From contig NZ_BDJC01000006.1 of NCBI RefSeq assembly GCF_002005565.1, positions 1 to 64,000 of the forward strand: a stretch of 64,000 nucleotides of DNA, read 5' to 3'. This DNA comes from Streptomyces sp. JHA26. GTDB lineage: Bacteria > Actinomycetota > Actinomycetes > Streptomycetales > Streptomycetaceae. Below, piece by piece: positions 20,612 to 29,425 of the stretch. How positions within the stretch are numbered: the first letter of the stretch is position 1; each line of letters starts with the position of its first letter. Under the pieces are notes generated by a model. It had not been told where the DNA came from, did no database searches, and was given only the letters and a program-made list of their open reading frames with translations. Position numbers and translations under genes: made by a program.

Positions 20612-20675
20612 AGATAGGATCAGGAAATCATCCAGGTGCCCCACACGGGCACCTCGCGAGAACGGGGGACCCTCC

Positions 20676-21614
20676 ATGTCCGTACACGGAACACCGCAGG
20701 TCGGGGCCGACGTGCCCGAGATGCCGGCGCCGCGGGTGCGGGAGACCCAGGCGCCCAGCATCGGCGGCGGGCTGGCACTGCTGCTGGGACTGCTCGGGCT
20801 GGTCGTGGGCGCCGCGCTGATCGTCACCGCCACGGCGGTGTCGGCGACCGGCGCGAAGGCCGGGCTGATCGTCGGGGGCATCGTGATCGCCCTGGCGGCG
20901 TTCCTGGCGATGTGCGGGCTGAACATGGTGGCGCCGGGCGAGGCCCGGGTGGTGCAGCTCTTCGGCCGGTACCGGGGGACGATCCGGCAGGACGGGCTGC
21001 GCTGGGTGAACCCGCTCACCTCGCGCACCAAGATCTCGACGCGGGTGCGCAACCACGAGACGGCCGTCCTGAAGGTGAACGACGCCTACGGCAACCCGAT
21101 CGAGCTGGCGGCGGTCGTGGTGTGGCGGGTGGAGGACACCGCGCAGGCCACCTTCGAGGTGGACGACTACGTCGAGTTCGTCTCCACCCAGACCGAGGCG
21201 GCCGTGCGGCACATCGCCATCGAGTACCCCTACGACGCCCACGAGGAGGACGGCCTGTCGCTGCGCGGCAACGCCGAGGAGATCACCGAGAAGCTCGCCG
21301 TCGAGCTGCACGCGCGCGTGGAGGCGGCCGGCGTGCAGATCATCGAGTCCCGCTTCACGCACCTCGCGTACGCGCCGGAGATCGCCTCGGCGATGCTCCA
21401 GCGGCAGCAGGCCGGCGCGGTGGTCGCGGCGCGGCGGCAGATCGTGGACGGCGCGGTCGGCATGGTCGAGGCGGCGCTGGCGCGGATCAGCGAACAGGAC
21501 ATCGTGGAGCTGGACGACGAGCGGAAGGCGGCGATGGTGTCCAACCTGATGGTCGTGCTGTGCGGTGACCGCGCCGCCCAGCCGGTCCTGAACACGGGGA
21601 CGCTCTACCAGTGA
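20676..21614 (+). CDS. SPFH/Band 7 (stomatin-like) membrane protein
   Basis: A 312-residue protein with two hydrophobic segments near the N-terminus ([20 protein letters not shown] and [19 protein letters not shown]). The SPFH domain (about 80-290) reads [37 protein letters not shown] and [20 protein letters not shown]. Such proteins form oligomeric membrane scaffolds, sometimes linked to membrane stress or proteolysis. Its stop overlaps the next gene by four bases (GTGA), so the two are translated together. The start is ATG 20676. Confidence 0.87.
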   Translation: MSVHGTPQVGADVPEMPAPRVRETQAPSIGGGLALLLGLLGLVVGAALIVTATAVSATGAKAGLIVGGIVIALAAFLAMCGLNMVAPGEARVVQLFGRYRGTIRQDGLRWVNPLTSRTKISTRVRNHETAVLKVNDAYGNPIELAAVVVWRVEDTAQATFEVDDYVEFVSTQTEAAVRHIAIEYPYDAHEEDGLSLRGNAEEITEKLAVELHARVEAAGVQIIESRFTHLAYAPEIASAMLQRQQAGAVVAARRQIVDGAVGMVEAALARISEQDIVELDDERKAAMVSNLMVVLCGDRAAQPVLNTGTLYQ

Positions 21615-21868
21615 CAACCCCGTCCGGGGGCCCGGCCCCCAAGCGCCGGCCGCAGCAGCGCAAGCAGGTGCTGCTGCGGCTGGACCCGCAGGTGTACGAG
21701 GCGCTGGCCCGCTGGGCGGGCGACGAGCTGCGCTCGGCCAACGCCCAGATCGAGTTCCTGCTGCGCAGGGCGCTCACGGAGGCGGGCCGCCTGCCCGGGG
21801 ACACCGGGCCGCTGCCCCGCCGGGGGCGGCCGCCGAGAGGCGGCCCGGACGCGACACCGCCGCCGTGA
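21611..21868 (+). CDS. Small ribbon-helix-helix-like protein
   Basis: An 85-residue protein with QVLLRLDPQVYEALARWAGD and NAQIEFLLRRALTEAG, which fits an Arc/MetJ-type ribbon-helix-helix (one strand and two helices). Basic Pro/Arg-rich tails lie on both sides. It would be expected to dimerise and bind DNA. GTG 21611 overlaps the SPFH stop in a GTGA, so the partner gene is fixed by context. It may regulate the palindrome at 20598-20611 (inference). Confidence 0.7.
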   Translation: MTTPSGGPAPKRRPQQRKQVLLRLDPQVYEALARWAGDELRSANAQIEFLLRRALTEAGRLPGDTGPLPRRGRPPRGGPDATPPP

Positions 21869-21979
21869 CCGGCCGCGCCGCCGCGCCCTCGCGAGGGCGC
21901 GGCGGCGGCTGTGGCGGAACCGTGACAATCGGCCCCGACCTGCGGTCCCGCACCTCGGGCCACGACCTCTGCACTCCGC

Positions 21980-22012
21980 GTATACATGGTGCGTATACAC
22001 CGCGTGTAGAGT
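21980..22012 (+). promoter_or_regulatory. PadR promoter/operator with GTATAC repeats
   Basis: Two GTATAC palindromes (21980-21985 and 21993-21998) are separated by seven bases, and a perfect TACAC-N3-GTGTA dyad spans 21996-22008. A TAGAGT element (22007-22012) is a plausible -10, which would make the padR mRNA nearly leaderless. The layout suggests autoregulation by the PadR protein encoded immediately downstream. Confidence 0.6.
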
Positions 22013-22019
22013 GCGGTGC

Positions 22020-22544
22020 ATGTCCATCGGTCACACCCTCCTGGGACTCCTGGAGTCCGGGCCGCGCCACGGTTACGACCTGAAGCGCGCCTTCGACGAA
22101 AAGTTCGGTCACGACCGGCCGCTGCACTACGGCCAGGTCTACTCGACGATGTCCCGCCTGCTGAAGAACGGTCTCGTCGTGGTCGACGGCATCGAGGCGG
22201 GCGGCGGTCCCGAGCGCAAGCGGTACGCGATCACCGACGCCGGGATCACCGACGTGCAGCAGTGGCTCGCCACCCCGGAGAAGCCCGAGCCGTACCTGCA
22301 GTCGACGCTGTACACCAAGGTCGTCCTCGCGCTGCTCACCCACCGCGACGCCGCCGACGTCCTCGACACCCAGCGCTCGGAGCACCTGCGCAGCATGCGC
22401 ATCCTCACCGACCGCAAGCGCAGGGGCGACCTCGCCGACCAGCTCATCTGCGACCACGCCCTGTTCCACCTCGAGGCCGACCTGCGCTGGCTGGAGCTCA
22501 CCGCCGCGCGCCTCGACAAGCTCCGTGAGGCGGTGGCCCGATGA
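22020..22544 (+). CDS. PadR-family transcriptional regulator
   Basis: A 174-residue repressor. The winged-helix PadR signature is complete: LLGLLESGPRHGYDLKRAF, YGQVYSTMSRLLKNGLV and GPERKRYAITDAG. A helical dimerisation domain follows (Vir-like, from about residue 95). It probably represses its own operon and releases DNA on binding a drug-like ligand of the transporter. ATG 22020 lies only a few bases after the likely transcription start. Its stop overlaps the ABC ATPase start as ATGA. Confidence 0.92.
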   Translation: MSIGHTLLGLLESGPRHGYDLKRAFDEKFGHDRPLHYGQVYSTMSRLLKNGLVVVDGIEAGGGPERKRYAITDAGITDVQQWLATPEKPEPYLQSTLYTKVVLALLTHRDAADVLDTQRSEHLRSMRILTDRKRRGDLADQLICDHALFHLEADLRWLELTAARLDKLREAVAR

Positions 22545-23230
22545 CCGCTCCCACGGGTTCCCTGCTGTCGGCCGAGAAGCTGACCAAGGCCTACGGCCCG
22601 ACCCTCGCCCTGGACGGCGCCGAGTTCTCCATCCACCCCGGCGAGGTCGTCGCCGTGATGGGCCCCTCCGGGTCCGGCAAGTCGACGCTGCTGCACTGCC
22701 TGGCCGGCATCGTGACCCCCGACTCGGGGACGATCACGTACGACGGGCGGGAGCTGTCCGCCATGTCCGACGCCCGGCGCAGTGCGCTGCGCCGCTCGGA
22801 GTTCGGCTTCGTGTTCCAGTTCGGCCAGCTCGTGCCGGAGCTGACCTGCGTCGAGAACGTCGCGTTGCCGCTGCGCCTGAACGGCACCCCCCGCAAGGAG
22901 GCCGAGCGGGCCGCGCTGACCTGGATGGAGCGGCTGGAGGTCGACGACCTGCGCAGGAAGCGGCCCGGCGAGGTCTCCGGCGGCCAGGGACAGCGCGTCG
23001 CCGTGGCCCGGTCGCTGGTCACCAACCCCCGCGTGCTCTTCGCCGACGAGCCGACCGGTGCGCTGGACTCCCTCAACGGCGAACGCGTGATGGAACTCCT
23101 CACGGACGCCGCCCGGTCGACCAACGCCGCCGTCGTGCTGGTCACGCACGAGGCGCGGGTGGCCGCGTACTCCGACCGCGAGGTCGTCGTGCGCGACGGC
23201 AGGTCGCGGGACATGGAGCGCGCCGTATGA
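22541..23230 (+). CDS. ABC transporter ATP-binding protein (MacB/LolD type)
   Basis: A 229-residue ATPase. Walker A is GPSGSGKST, the signature is VSGGQGQRVAVARSL, Walker B is VLFADEPTGALDS and the switch His is in VLVTHEARVA. The Q-loop reads FVFQFGQLVPELTCVENVALP, typical of the LolD/MacB/FtsE group that works with FtsX-type permeases. Four-base overlaps tie it to padR upstream and to the permease downstream. It would power export of a lipid, peptide or antibiotic, or mechanotransmission. Confidence 0.93.
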   Translation: MTAPTGSLLSAEKLTKAYGPTLALDGAEFSIHPGEVVAVMGPSGSGKSTLLHCLAGIVTPDSGTITYDGRELSAMSDARRSALRRSEFGFVFQFGQLVPELTCVENVALPLRLNGTPRKEAERAALTWMERLEVDDLRRKRPGEVSGGQGQRVAVARSLVTNPRVLFADEPTGALDSLNGERVMELLTDAARSTNAAVVLVTHEARVAAYSDREVVVRDGRSRDMERAV

Positions 23231-25569
23231 GCCTGCGCCAGTCGGCCCGTGACCTCGTGATGGGCGTCCGGTTCACCGTCACCGGCGGCCGCGAGGGGTG
23301 GACCCGGGCGGTGCTGACGGCCGTCGGCGTCGGGCTGGGGGTGGCGCTGCTGCTGCTGACGACGGCCCTGCCGAACGCGCTGGCCGTCCGCCAGGAACGG
23401 GAGGCCGCGCGCACCGACATCACGTTCACCCAGAACCAGATCCCCCGGGCCGACGACACCCTGGTCGTCGCCGACGTCGACACCGACTTCCGCGACGACC
23501 ACGTCCGGGGCCGCGCCCTGGAGCCCGAGGGACCCCGGGCGCCGCTGCCGCCCGGGGTCGAGAAGTTCCCCGCCGTGGGCGAGATGGTGGTCTCCCCCGC
23601 GCTGAAGGAGCTGCTGGAGTCGGACTCCGGCAAGCTGCTGCGGGCGCGGCTGCCCGAGCGGATCACCGGCACCATCGGGGAGGAGGGGCTGATCGGCTCG
23701 CACGAACTGGCCTTCTTCCGGGGCGCCGACGGCCTCGAGGTGCGCCCCGACAGCGGCCTGATCGTCCGCATCGACCGCTTCGGCGACCCCCAGCCGAGCA
23801 CCGAGAAGACCGACCCGGTGCTGATCCTGCTCACCCTCGTCGTCTTCGTGGTGCTGCTGATGCCGGTCGCGGTGTTCATCGCCGCGGCCGTGCGGTTCGG
23901 CGGCGAGCGGCGCGACCGGAGGCTCGCCGCGCTGCGGCTGGTGGGCTCCGACAGCCGCATGACCCGGCGGATAGCCGCCGGCGAGGCGCTGGCGGGCGCG
24001 GTGCTCGGCCTCGTCTTCGGCACCGGGTTCTTCCTGATCGGCCGCCAGCTGGCGGGCACGGCCGAGGTGTTCGACGTCAGCGTGTTCCCCAGCTACCTCA
24101 ACCCCTCGCCGCTGCTGGCCCTGCTGGTCGCGGTGGCGGTGCCGGCCGCGGCCGTCCTGGTGACGCTGTTCGCGCTGCGCGGGGTGGTCATCGAGCCGCT
24201 CGGCGTGGTGCGTACGGCCAAGCCCGCGCGGCGGCGCCTGTGGTGGCGGCTGCTGCTGCCGGTGGCCGGCCTGGCGATGCTGTACCCGATGATCGGCCAG
24301 GGCCGCGAGGGCGGGGACTTCAACCAGTACCTGGTGACCGGCGGCGTCGTCCTGCTGCTGGTCGGCGTCACCGCGCTGCTGCCGTGGCTCGTGGAGACCG
24401 TCGTCGCCCGGCTCGGCGCCGGCTCCGTGTCCTGGCAGCTCGCCGTGCGCCGACTGCAGCTGAGCAGTGGTACGGCGGCCCGCATGGTCAACGGCATCGC
24501 GGTGGCCGTCGCCGGGGCGATCGCGCTGCAGATGCTCTTCGCGGGCGTCGACGACGACTACACGCAGAGCACCGGGCAGGACGTGTCGTGGGCGCAGATG
24601 GAGGTGGCCCTGCCGAGCGGGGTGCCGCTGGCCCCGGCCGTAGCGAAGCTGCGGAACACGGAGGGGGTGAAGGCGGCCCCCGCCTACTCCGAGGGCTACC
24701 TCGGCGACCGCGCCAAGGACCCGGAGACCTCCACGATGATGACCGTGGGCGACTGCGCGGCCCTGCGGGAGATCGCCGGCCTGCCCTCCTGCCGCGACGG
24801 TGACGTGTTCGCCGTCCGCGGTGCCGAGTGGGACGGCGAGACCGACATGGGGAAGCTGGCGACGCCGGGGCGGAAGCTGTACCTCGACCCGACGTACGGG
24901 GGCAACGCGAAGAGCCTGGAGATCCCCTGGACCGTGCCGCGGGGCGTCAAGACGGCGGAGCCGCGCGACGGTCTGCTGGCCGACATCGACCGGGGCGGTT
25001 TCCTGCTCACGCCGAAGGCGATGCCGGCCGCGCTCGTGCCGGCGCTGACCGGGCACGCCTACCTCAGGCTCGACGAGTCCGTGCCGGACGTGCGGGACCG
25101 GGTGCGCAACACGGCCCTGGCCATCGATCGGTCGGCGACGCCCCTGACCTGGGCGGAGACGGAGCGCTCCGACCGCTTCGACGCGATCCGCACCGGCCTG
25201 CTCGTCGGCGCCGCGTGTGTGCTCGCGCTGATCGGCGCCAGTCTGCTGGTCTCCCAGCTGGAGCAGCTGCGCGAGCGCAGGAAGCTGCTGTCGGCCCTGG
25301 TCGCCTTCGGCACCCGGCGCCGCACGCTGAGCCTGTCGGTGCTGTGGCAGACCGCGATCCCGATCGCGCTGGGGCTGGTGCTGGCCGTGGCGGTGGGCCT
25401 GACGCTGGGCACGGTGCTGCTGAAGATGACGGACACGCCCGTGTCCGTCGACTGGGCCGGCGTGCTGTCCATGACCGGCATCGGCGCCGCGGTCGTCCTG
25501 GTGGTGACCCTGGCCAGCCTGCCGCCGCTGCTGCGCCTGATGCGCCCGGAGGGCCTGCGGACGGAGTAG
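23227..25569 (+). CDS. FtsX-like ABC permease
   Basis: A 780-residue permease with two FtsX domains. One membrane helix lies near residues 28-50. A periplasmic loop of about 150 residues follows, then helices from about residue 198 (LILLTLVVFVVLLMPVAVFI) and two more groups. A second large extracellular region follows, and the final FtsX unit (VGAACVLALIGASLLVSQLE onward) forms the C-terminus. ATG 23227 overlaps the ATPase stop (ATGA). The dual-FtsX form is common in Streptomyces transporters under PadR control; substrate is unknown. A strong terminator follows. Confidence 0.88.
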   Translation: MSLRQSARDLVMGVRFTVTGGREGWTRAVLTAVGVGLGVALLLLTTALPNALAVRQEREAARTDITFTQNQIPRADDTLVVADVDTDFRDDHVRGRALEPEGPRAPLPPGVEKFPAVGEMVVSPALKELLESDSGKLLRARLPERITGTIGEEGLIGSHELAFFRGADGLEVRPDSGLIVRIDRFGDPQPSTEKTDPVLILLTLVVFVVLLMPVAVFIAAAVRFGGERRDRRLAALRLVGSDSRMTRRIAAGEALAGAVLGLVFGTGFFLIGRQLAGTAEVFDVSVFPSYLNPSPLLALLVAVAVPAAAVLVTLFALRGVVIEPLGVVRTAKPARRRLWWRLLLPVAGLAMLYPMIGQGREGGDFNQYLVTGGVVLLLVGVTALLPWLVETVVARLGAGSVSWQLAVRRLQLSSGTAARMVNGIAVAVAGAIALQMLFAGVDDDYTQSTGQDVSWAQMEVALPSGVPLAPAVAKLRNTEGVKAAPAYSEGYLGDRAKDPETSTMMTVGDCAALREIAGLPSCRDGDVFAVRGAEWDGETDMGKLATPGRKLYLDPTYGGNAKSLEIPWTVPRGVKTAEPRDGLLADIDRGGFLLTPKAMPAALVPALTGHAYLRLDESVPDVRDRVRNTALAIDRSATPLTWAETERSDRFDAIRTGLLVGAACVLALIGASLLVSQLEQLRERRKLLSALVAFGTRRRTLSLSVLWQTAIPIALGLVLAVAVGLTLGTVLLKMTDTPVSVDWAGVLSMTGIGAAVVLVVTLASLPPLLRLMRPEGLRTE

Positions 25570-25594
25570 CCCCGTCGGTCCCGCATCCTCCCGG

Positions 25595-25631
25595 GCCCGG
25601 ACGCGGCACGCACCCCGTGCCGCGTCCGGGC
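25595..25631. terminator. Bidirectional hairpin terminator
   Basis: A perfect 16-bp stem (25595-25610 with 25616-25631) and a five-base loop separate the convergent permease and oxyR genes. Confidence 0.85.
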
Positions 25632-25660
25632 TCCCGCGTCCGCCGGGACGCCCCGGCGGT

Positions 25661-26599
25661 TCAGCCGCGGACCGTCCGCACCGGGAGGTCCTCCATCGCC
25701 TCCCGCAGTGCCGCCGCCAGCTCCTCGTACTCGGCGGCGCGGGCCGCGCCCGTGCGCATGGCGAGGGCGATGCGGCGGGTGGGTGCCGGGTCGGCGAAGG
25801 AGCCGGTGAGGAGCTGGCTGGAGCGGGAGGTCTCCACGCGGACCGCCGTGCGCGGCAGCAGCGTCACGCCGAGGCCGCCCGCCACCAGCTGCACCAGCGT
25901 CGACAGGCCCGCCGCCGTCGTGGTCGCCGGGACGTCCGCGCGGCCGGCCTCCCGGCAGATGTCGAGCGCCTGGTCGCGCAGGCAGTGCCCCTCGTCGAGC
26001 AGCAGCAGCTTCAGCTCGCGCAGCACGCCGCGCTCGATGCCCTCCCGGCCGCCGAGCTGGTGGTCGAGCGGGGTGACGAGGACGAAGTCCTCGTCGAAGA
26101 GCGGGAGTTCGGTGACGCCGGGGACACCGAGCGGCACCGCCAGCAGCAGCAGGTCGAGGCGGCCGGACGCGAGGCCGTCGAGCAGGCTCGCCGTCTGCTC
26201 CTCGTGGACCTGGAGGTCGAGGTCGGGGTAGCGGTCGTGGACCAGCCGCAGGACCGTCGGGAGCAGGTACGGCGCCACGGTCGGGATGACGCCGAGCCGC
26301 AGCGCCCCGGTGAACGGCGCGCGCACCGCCTCCGCCTCCTCCAGCAGCGCCCCGACCTCCGCCAGGACCGCCTTGGCCCGCACCGCGAGCCGCTCCCCCG
26401 CCGGGGAGAGCAGCACCTTGCGCGTCGTACGCTCCAGGAGGGTGACACCGAGTGCCTCCTCCAGGGCCGAGACGGCGCCGGAGAGCGCGGGCTGGCTCAT
26501 GCCGATCGCGGCGGCGGCGTCGCGGAAATGCAGGTGCTCGGCGACCGCGGCGAAAGCCCGCAGCTGGGCGAGGCTGGGCTGCCTCTTCTTACCAGTCAC
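25661..26599 (-). CDS. oxyR: Hydrogen-peroxide sensing LysR regulator OxyR
   Basis: A 312-residue LysR-type activator. The winged-helix N-terminus is LAQLRAFAAVAEHLHFRDAA with MSQPALSGAVSALEEALG. The redox cysteine pair is C206 in EGHCLRDQ and C215 in LDICREAG, matching the sensing pair of known OxyR proteins. It lies divergent to ahpCD, its classical target. The GTG start at 26599 is chosen because GGAGG lies about nine bases upstream; the frame stays open further but without family similarity. Confidence 0.95.
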   Translation of the reverse strand: MTGKKRQPSLAQLRAFAAVAEHLHFRDAAAAIGMSQPALSGAVSALEEALGVTLLERTTRKVLLSPAGERLAVRAKAVLAEVGALLEEAEAVRAPFTGALRLGVIPTVAPYLLPTVLRLVHDRYPDLDLQVHEEQTASLLDGLASGRLDLLLLAVPLGVPGVTELPLFDEDFVLVTPLDHQLGGREGIERGVLRELKLLLLDEGHCLRDQALDICREAGRADVPATTTAAGLSTLVQLVAGGLGVTLLPRTAVRVETSRSSQLLTGSFADPAPTRRIALAMRTGAARAAEYEELAAALREAMEDLPVRTVRG

Positions 26600-26732
26600 T
26601 AATAGCCACCTCCGATCAACTCGACCGAGTGTAGCTATTTCACTAATCAATGCACTGTGTGCCAACATCAACAACGTCCAACCCATGGGAAACGCTCGCA
26701 AAGCGGGTGTTTCTTCGCTGCAAGGAGAGCGC
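26596..26732. promoter_or_regulatory. oxyR-ahpC intergenic control region
   Basis: The divergent region holds AATAGC (26601-26606) and GCTATT (26634-26639) as an inverted pair, which contains ATAG/CTAT half-sites of OxyR type. TCACTAAT occurs twice in direct orientation (26596-26603, 26640-26647). An AAGGAG ribosome-binding site for ahpC is at 26722-26727. OxyR binding is inferred from gene order. Confidence 0.6.
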
Positions 26733-27287
26733 GTGCTCACTGTCGGTGACAAGTTCCCCGAGTTCGATCTGACCGCCTGCGTCTCGCTGGAGAAGGGCAA
26801 GGAGTTCCAGCAGATCAACCACAAGACCTACGAGGGTCAGTGGAAGGTCGTCTTCGCATGGCCCAAGGACTTCACCTTCGTGTGCCCGACCGAGATCGCC
26901 GCCTTCGGCAAGCTGAACGACGAGTTCGCCGACCGTGACGCCCAGGTCCTCGGCTTCTCCGGCGACTCCGAGTTCGTGCACCACGCCTGGCGCAAGGACC
27001 ACCCGGACCTGACCGACCTGCCGTTCCCGATGATGGCGGACTCCAAGCACGAGCTGATGCGCGACCTCGGCATCGAGGACGAGGACGGCTTCGCCAAGCG
27101 CGCCGTGTTCATCGTGGACCAGAACAACGAGATCCAGTTCTCCATGGTGACCGCCGGTTCGGTCGGCCGTAACCCCAAGGAGGTCCTGCGGGTCCTCGAC
27201 GCCCTGCAGACCGACGAGCTCTGCCCGTGCAACTGGACCAAGGGCGACGAGACCCTCGACCCGGTCGCGCTGCTGGCCGGGGAGTGA
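26733..27287 (+). CDS. ahpC: Alkyl hydroperoxide reductase AhpC (peroxiredoxin)
   Basis: A 184-residue two-cysteine peroxiredoxin reducing hydrogen peroxide and organic peroxides. The peroxidatic cysteine is C51 in FTFVCPTEIAAF. C164 and C166 in ELCPCNW near the C-terminus act in resolution, the usual actinobacterial arrangement where AhpD recycles the enzyme. The GTG start at 26733 follows AAGGAG by five bases. It is followed by ahpD after only six bases. Confidence 0.96.
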   Translation: MLTVGDKFPEFDLTACVSLEKGKEFQQINHKTYEGQWKVVFAWPKDFTFVCPTEIAAFGKLNDEFADRDAQVLGFSGDSEFVHHAWRKDHPDLTDLPFPMMADSKHELMRDLGIEDEDGFAKRAVFIVDQNNEIQFSMVTAGSVGRNPKEVLRVLDALQTDELCPCNWTKGDETLDPVALLAGE

Positions 27288-27293
27288 CCTGAC

Positions 27294-27827
27294 ATGTCCC
27301 TCGACTCCCTGAAGTCCGCCGTACCGGACTACGCCAAGGACCTGAAGCTCAACCTGGGCTCGGTCATCGGCAACTCCGACCTCCCGGCGCAGCAGCTGTG
27401 GGGCACCGTGCTGGCGACCGCCATCGCCTCGCGCTCCCCGATCGTGCTGCGCGAGCTGGAGCCGGAGGCGAAGGCGAACCTCACGCCCGAGGCGTACACG
27501 GCCGCCAAGTCGGCCGCCGCCATCATGGCGATGAACAACGTCTTCTACCGCACCCGGCACCTGCTGTCGGACCACGAGTACGGCACCCTGCGCGCCGGTC
27601 TGCGGATGAACGTCATCGGCAACCCGGGCGTCGACAAGGTCGACTTCGAGCTGTGGTCCTTCGCGGTGTCCGCGATCAACGGCTGCGGCATGTGCCTGGA
27701 CTCGCACGAGCAGGTGCTGCGCAAGGCCGGGCTCGACCGCGAGGTCATCCAGGAGGCCTTCAAGATCGCCGCCGTGATCCAGGCCGTCGGCGCCACGCTG
27801 GACGCCGAGGCGGTCCTCGCCCAGTAG
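27294..27827 (+). CDS. ahpD: Alkylhydroperoxidase AhpD
   Basis: A 177-residue helical thiol protein that reduces AhpC. The catalytic CxxC pair is C131/C134 in [11 protein letters not shown], with the conserved His138 and an upstream Glu (FELWSF region). The length is typical of mycobacterial and Streptomyces AhpD. It forms an operon with ahpC and ends before a hairpin terminator. Confidence 0.96.
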   Translation: MSLDSLKSAVPDYAKDLKLNLGSVIGNSDLPAQQLWGTVLATAIASRSPIVLRELEPEAKANLTPEAYTAAKSAAAIMAMNNVFYRTRHLLSDHEYGTLRAGLRMNVIGNPGVDKVDFELWSFAVSAINGCGMCLDSHEQVLRKAGLDREVIQEAFKIAAVIQAVGATLDAEAVLAQ

Positions 27828-27846
27828 TCCCGCCGGACCCGGCAGC

Positions 27847-27883
27847 AAGGGCCCCGCTCACCGTCCCGGTGGGCGGGGCCCTT
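27847..27883. terminator. Bidirectional hairpin terminator
   Basis: A 16-bp stem with one G-U pair (27847-27862 with 27868-27883) lies between convergent ahpD and the AI-2E-family gene. Confidence 0.85.
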
Positions 27884-27890
27884 CGCGTCG

Positions 27891-29285
27891 CTACGCCGGG
27901 GGCGCCTCCGGCGACGGCTCGGCCGCGGGGGTGGGTTCCGGCCGCGGTCCCGCCGCCGGGGACGCGTCCGTCGCCGTCGCGCCGCGCGGCCGCGGCGCCT
28001 GCCGTACGGCGGCCTCGCGGGAGTACGTCCGCAGGTAGCCCACGACGGTGTTCGTCACCGCGACCAGCGGTACGGCGACCACGGCGCCGCCGATGCCGGC
28101 CACCATGCCGCCGGCGGCCACCGACAGCACCACCGCCAGCGGGTGGACCCGCACCGCGCGCCCGAGGATGAACGGCTGCAGGATGTGGCCCTCGATCTGC
28201 TGCACGACCAGCACCACGACGAGCGTCATGACCGCCGCGAACATGCCCTGCGTCACCAGCGCCACGACGACCGCGAGGGCGCCCGACACGACGGCGCCGA
28301 CGAGCGGGATGAAGGCGAACAGGAAGATGAACACGGCCAGCGGCACGGCCATCGGCACGTCGAGGAAGTAGATGCCGATGCCGATGAAGATGGCGTCGAT
28401 CAGCGCGACCACGACGGTGCCGCGCACGTACGCGGTCAGCGTCCGCCAGGCGCGCGGACCGGCCCCGGCGACGCCCGGCCGGGCCGCGGCCGGCACCAGC
28501 TTCAGCGTCCACTGCCAGATCCGCTTGCCGTCGTAGAGCAGGAACAGCGTCGAGAAGGCGGCCAGCAGGATGCCGGTGAGCGCCTCGACGACGACCGTGA
28601 CGCCCTCCAGCCCCGCGGACGTTATCTGGTCGGTGTTGGCGCCGACCGCCTCGCGCAGGTTCTTGGCGATCTCGTTGATCTGCTTGTCGGTGACGTGGAA
28701 GGGGCTGTTGAGCAGCCAGTTGCGCAGCTCGTCGATGCCGTCCTGGACCTGGTCGGAGAGGTTGTCGATGTTCTCCATGACCTGCCAGGTGACGAACCAG
28801 CCGATCAGGCCCATCACCACGAACCCGAGGACGGCGGTCAGTGCCGTGGCCGGTCCGCGGGGCACCCCGTGCCGCCTGAGCCACGCCACCGAGGGCTGGA
28901 GCAGGGCCGTGATCAGCAGCGCGGCCACGAACGCCAGCACCACCAGCTGGACGGCGCTGATCACCTTCATCAGCACCCAGAGGGTGCCCGCGAGGACCAG
29001 CAGCCGCCATCCGGCCTCCGCCGCGACCCGCACGCCCCACGGCACCGCCTGTGCGGGGTCGGGCCGTTCGCGGACGACGACCGGGTGTTCCACGAGCGTG
29101 TGTCCGTGCCCCGCGGACAGGTCGTCCGCGTCCGGCGCGGACAGGTGGTCCACGGTGGACGCCGGTCCGGCGCCGCCGGTTCCGAGGTCCTCGTCCTCCG
29201 CCTCGGCGCGGCGCTGGTCCAACTGCCTGCTCATCCGGGTCAGTCCGGCGCCCAGCCGGCCGAGCAACCCTGGCACTCGCGACAT
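27891..29285 (-). CDS. AI-2E family membrane permease
   Basis: A 464-residue polytopic protein of the PF01594 family. About 95 hydrophilic acidic residues precede the first membrane pair (LLVLAGTLWVLMKVI and VVLAFVAALLITALL). The family core FVIFxFxFIPLVG appears as FLFAFIPLVGAVVSGA, and QQIEGHILQPFILGRAV with VHPLAVVLSVAAGG is the family signature. Members have been linked to signal or sodium/proton transport, and the AI-2 name does not establish substrate. ATG 29285 has GAGGA about eight bases upstream. The Ala/Pro-rich C-terminal tail is about 50 residues. Confidence 0.88.
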   Translation of the reverse strand: MSRVPGLLGRLGAGLTRMSRQLDQRRAEAEDEDLGTGGAGPASTVDHLSAPDADDLSAGHGHTLVEHPVVVRERPDPAQAVPWGVRVAAEAGWRLLVLAGTLWVLMKVISAVQLVVLAFVAALLITALLQPSVAWLRRHGVPRGPATALTAVLGFVVMGLIGWFVTWQVMENIDNLSDQVQDGIDELRNWLLNSPFHVTDKQINEIAKNLREAVGANTDQITSAGLEGVTVVVEALTGILLAAFSTLFLLYDGKRIWQWTLKLVPAAARPGVAGAGPRAWRTLTAYVRGTVVVALIDAIFIGIGIYFLDVPMAVPLAVFIFLFAFIPLVGAVVSGALAVVVALVTQGMFAAVMTLVVVLVVQQIEGHILQPFILGRAVRVHPLAVVLSVAAGGMVAGIGGAVVAVPLVAVTNTVVGYLRTYSREAAVRQAPRPRGATATDASPAAGPRPEPTPAAEPSPEAPPA

Positions 29286-29366
29286 GATCCGTCCTCTTCC
29301 CCCGTCTCTCCCCACCACTCCCCCCTGGAGTCGTTCCGGTCCGACCGTACATGGCGGAAGCGCGAG

Positions 29367-29395
29367 AGCCCCTCACCGTAGGACGGTGAGGGGCT
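29367..29395. terminator. Hairpin terminator
   Basis: A perfect 13-bp stem (29367-29379 with 29383-29395) with a three-base loop follows the secreted transglycosylase gene on the minus strand and precedes the AI-2E-family gene. Confidence 0.8.
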
Positions 29396-29425
29396 GCGCG
29401 AGGTTGAGCGGCGGGCCGGGCCGGC

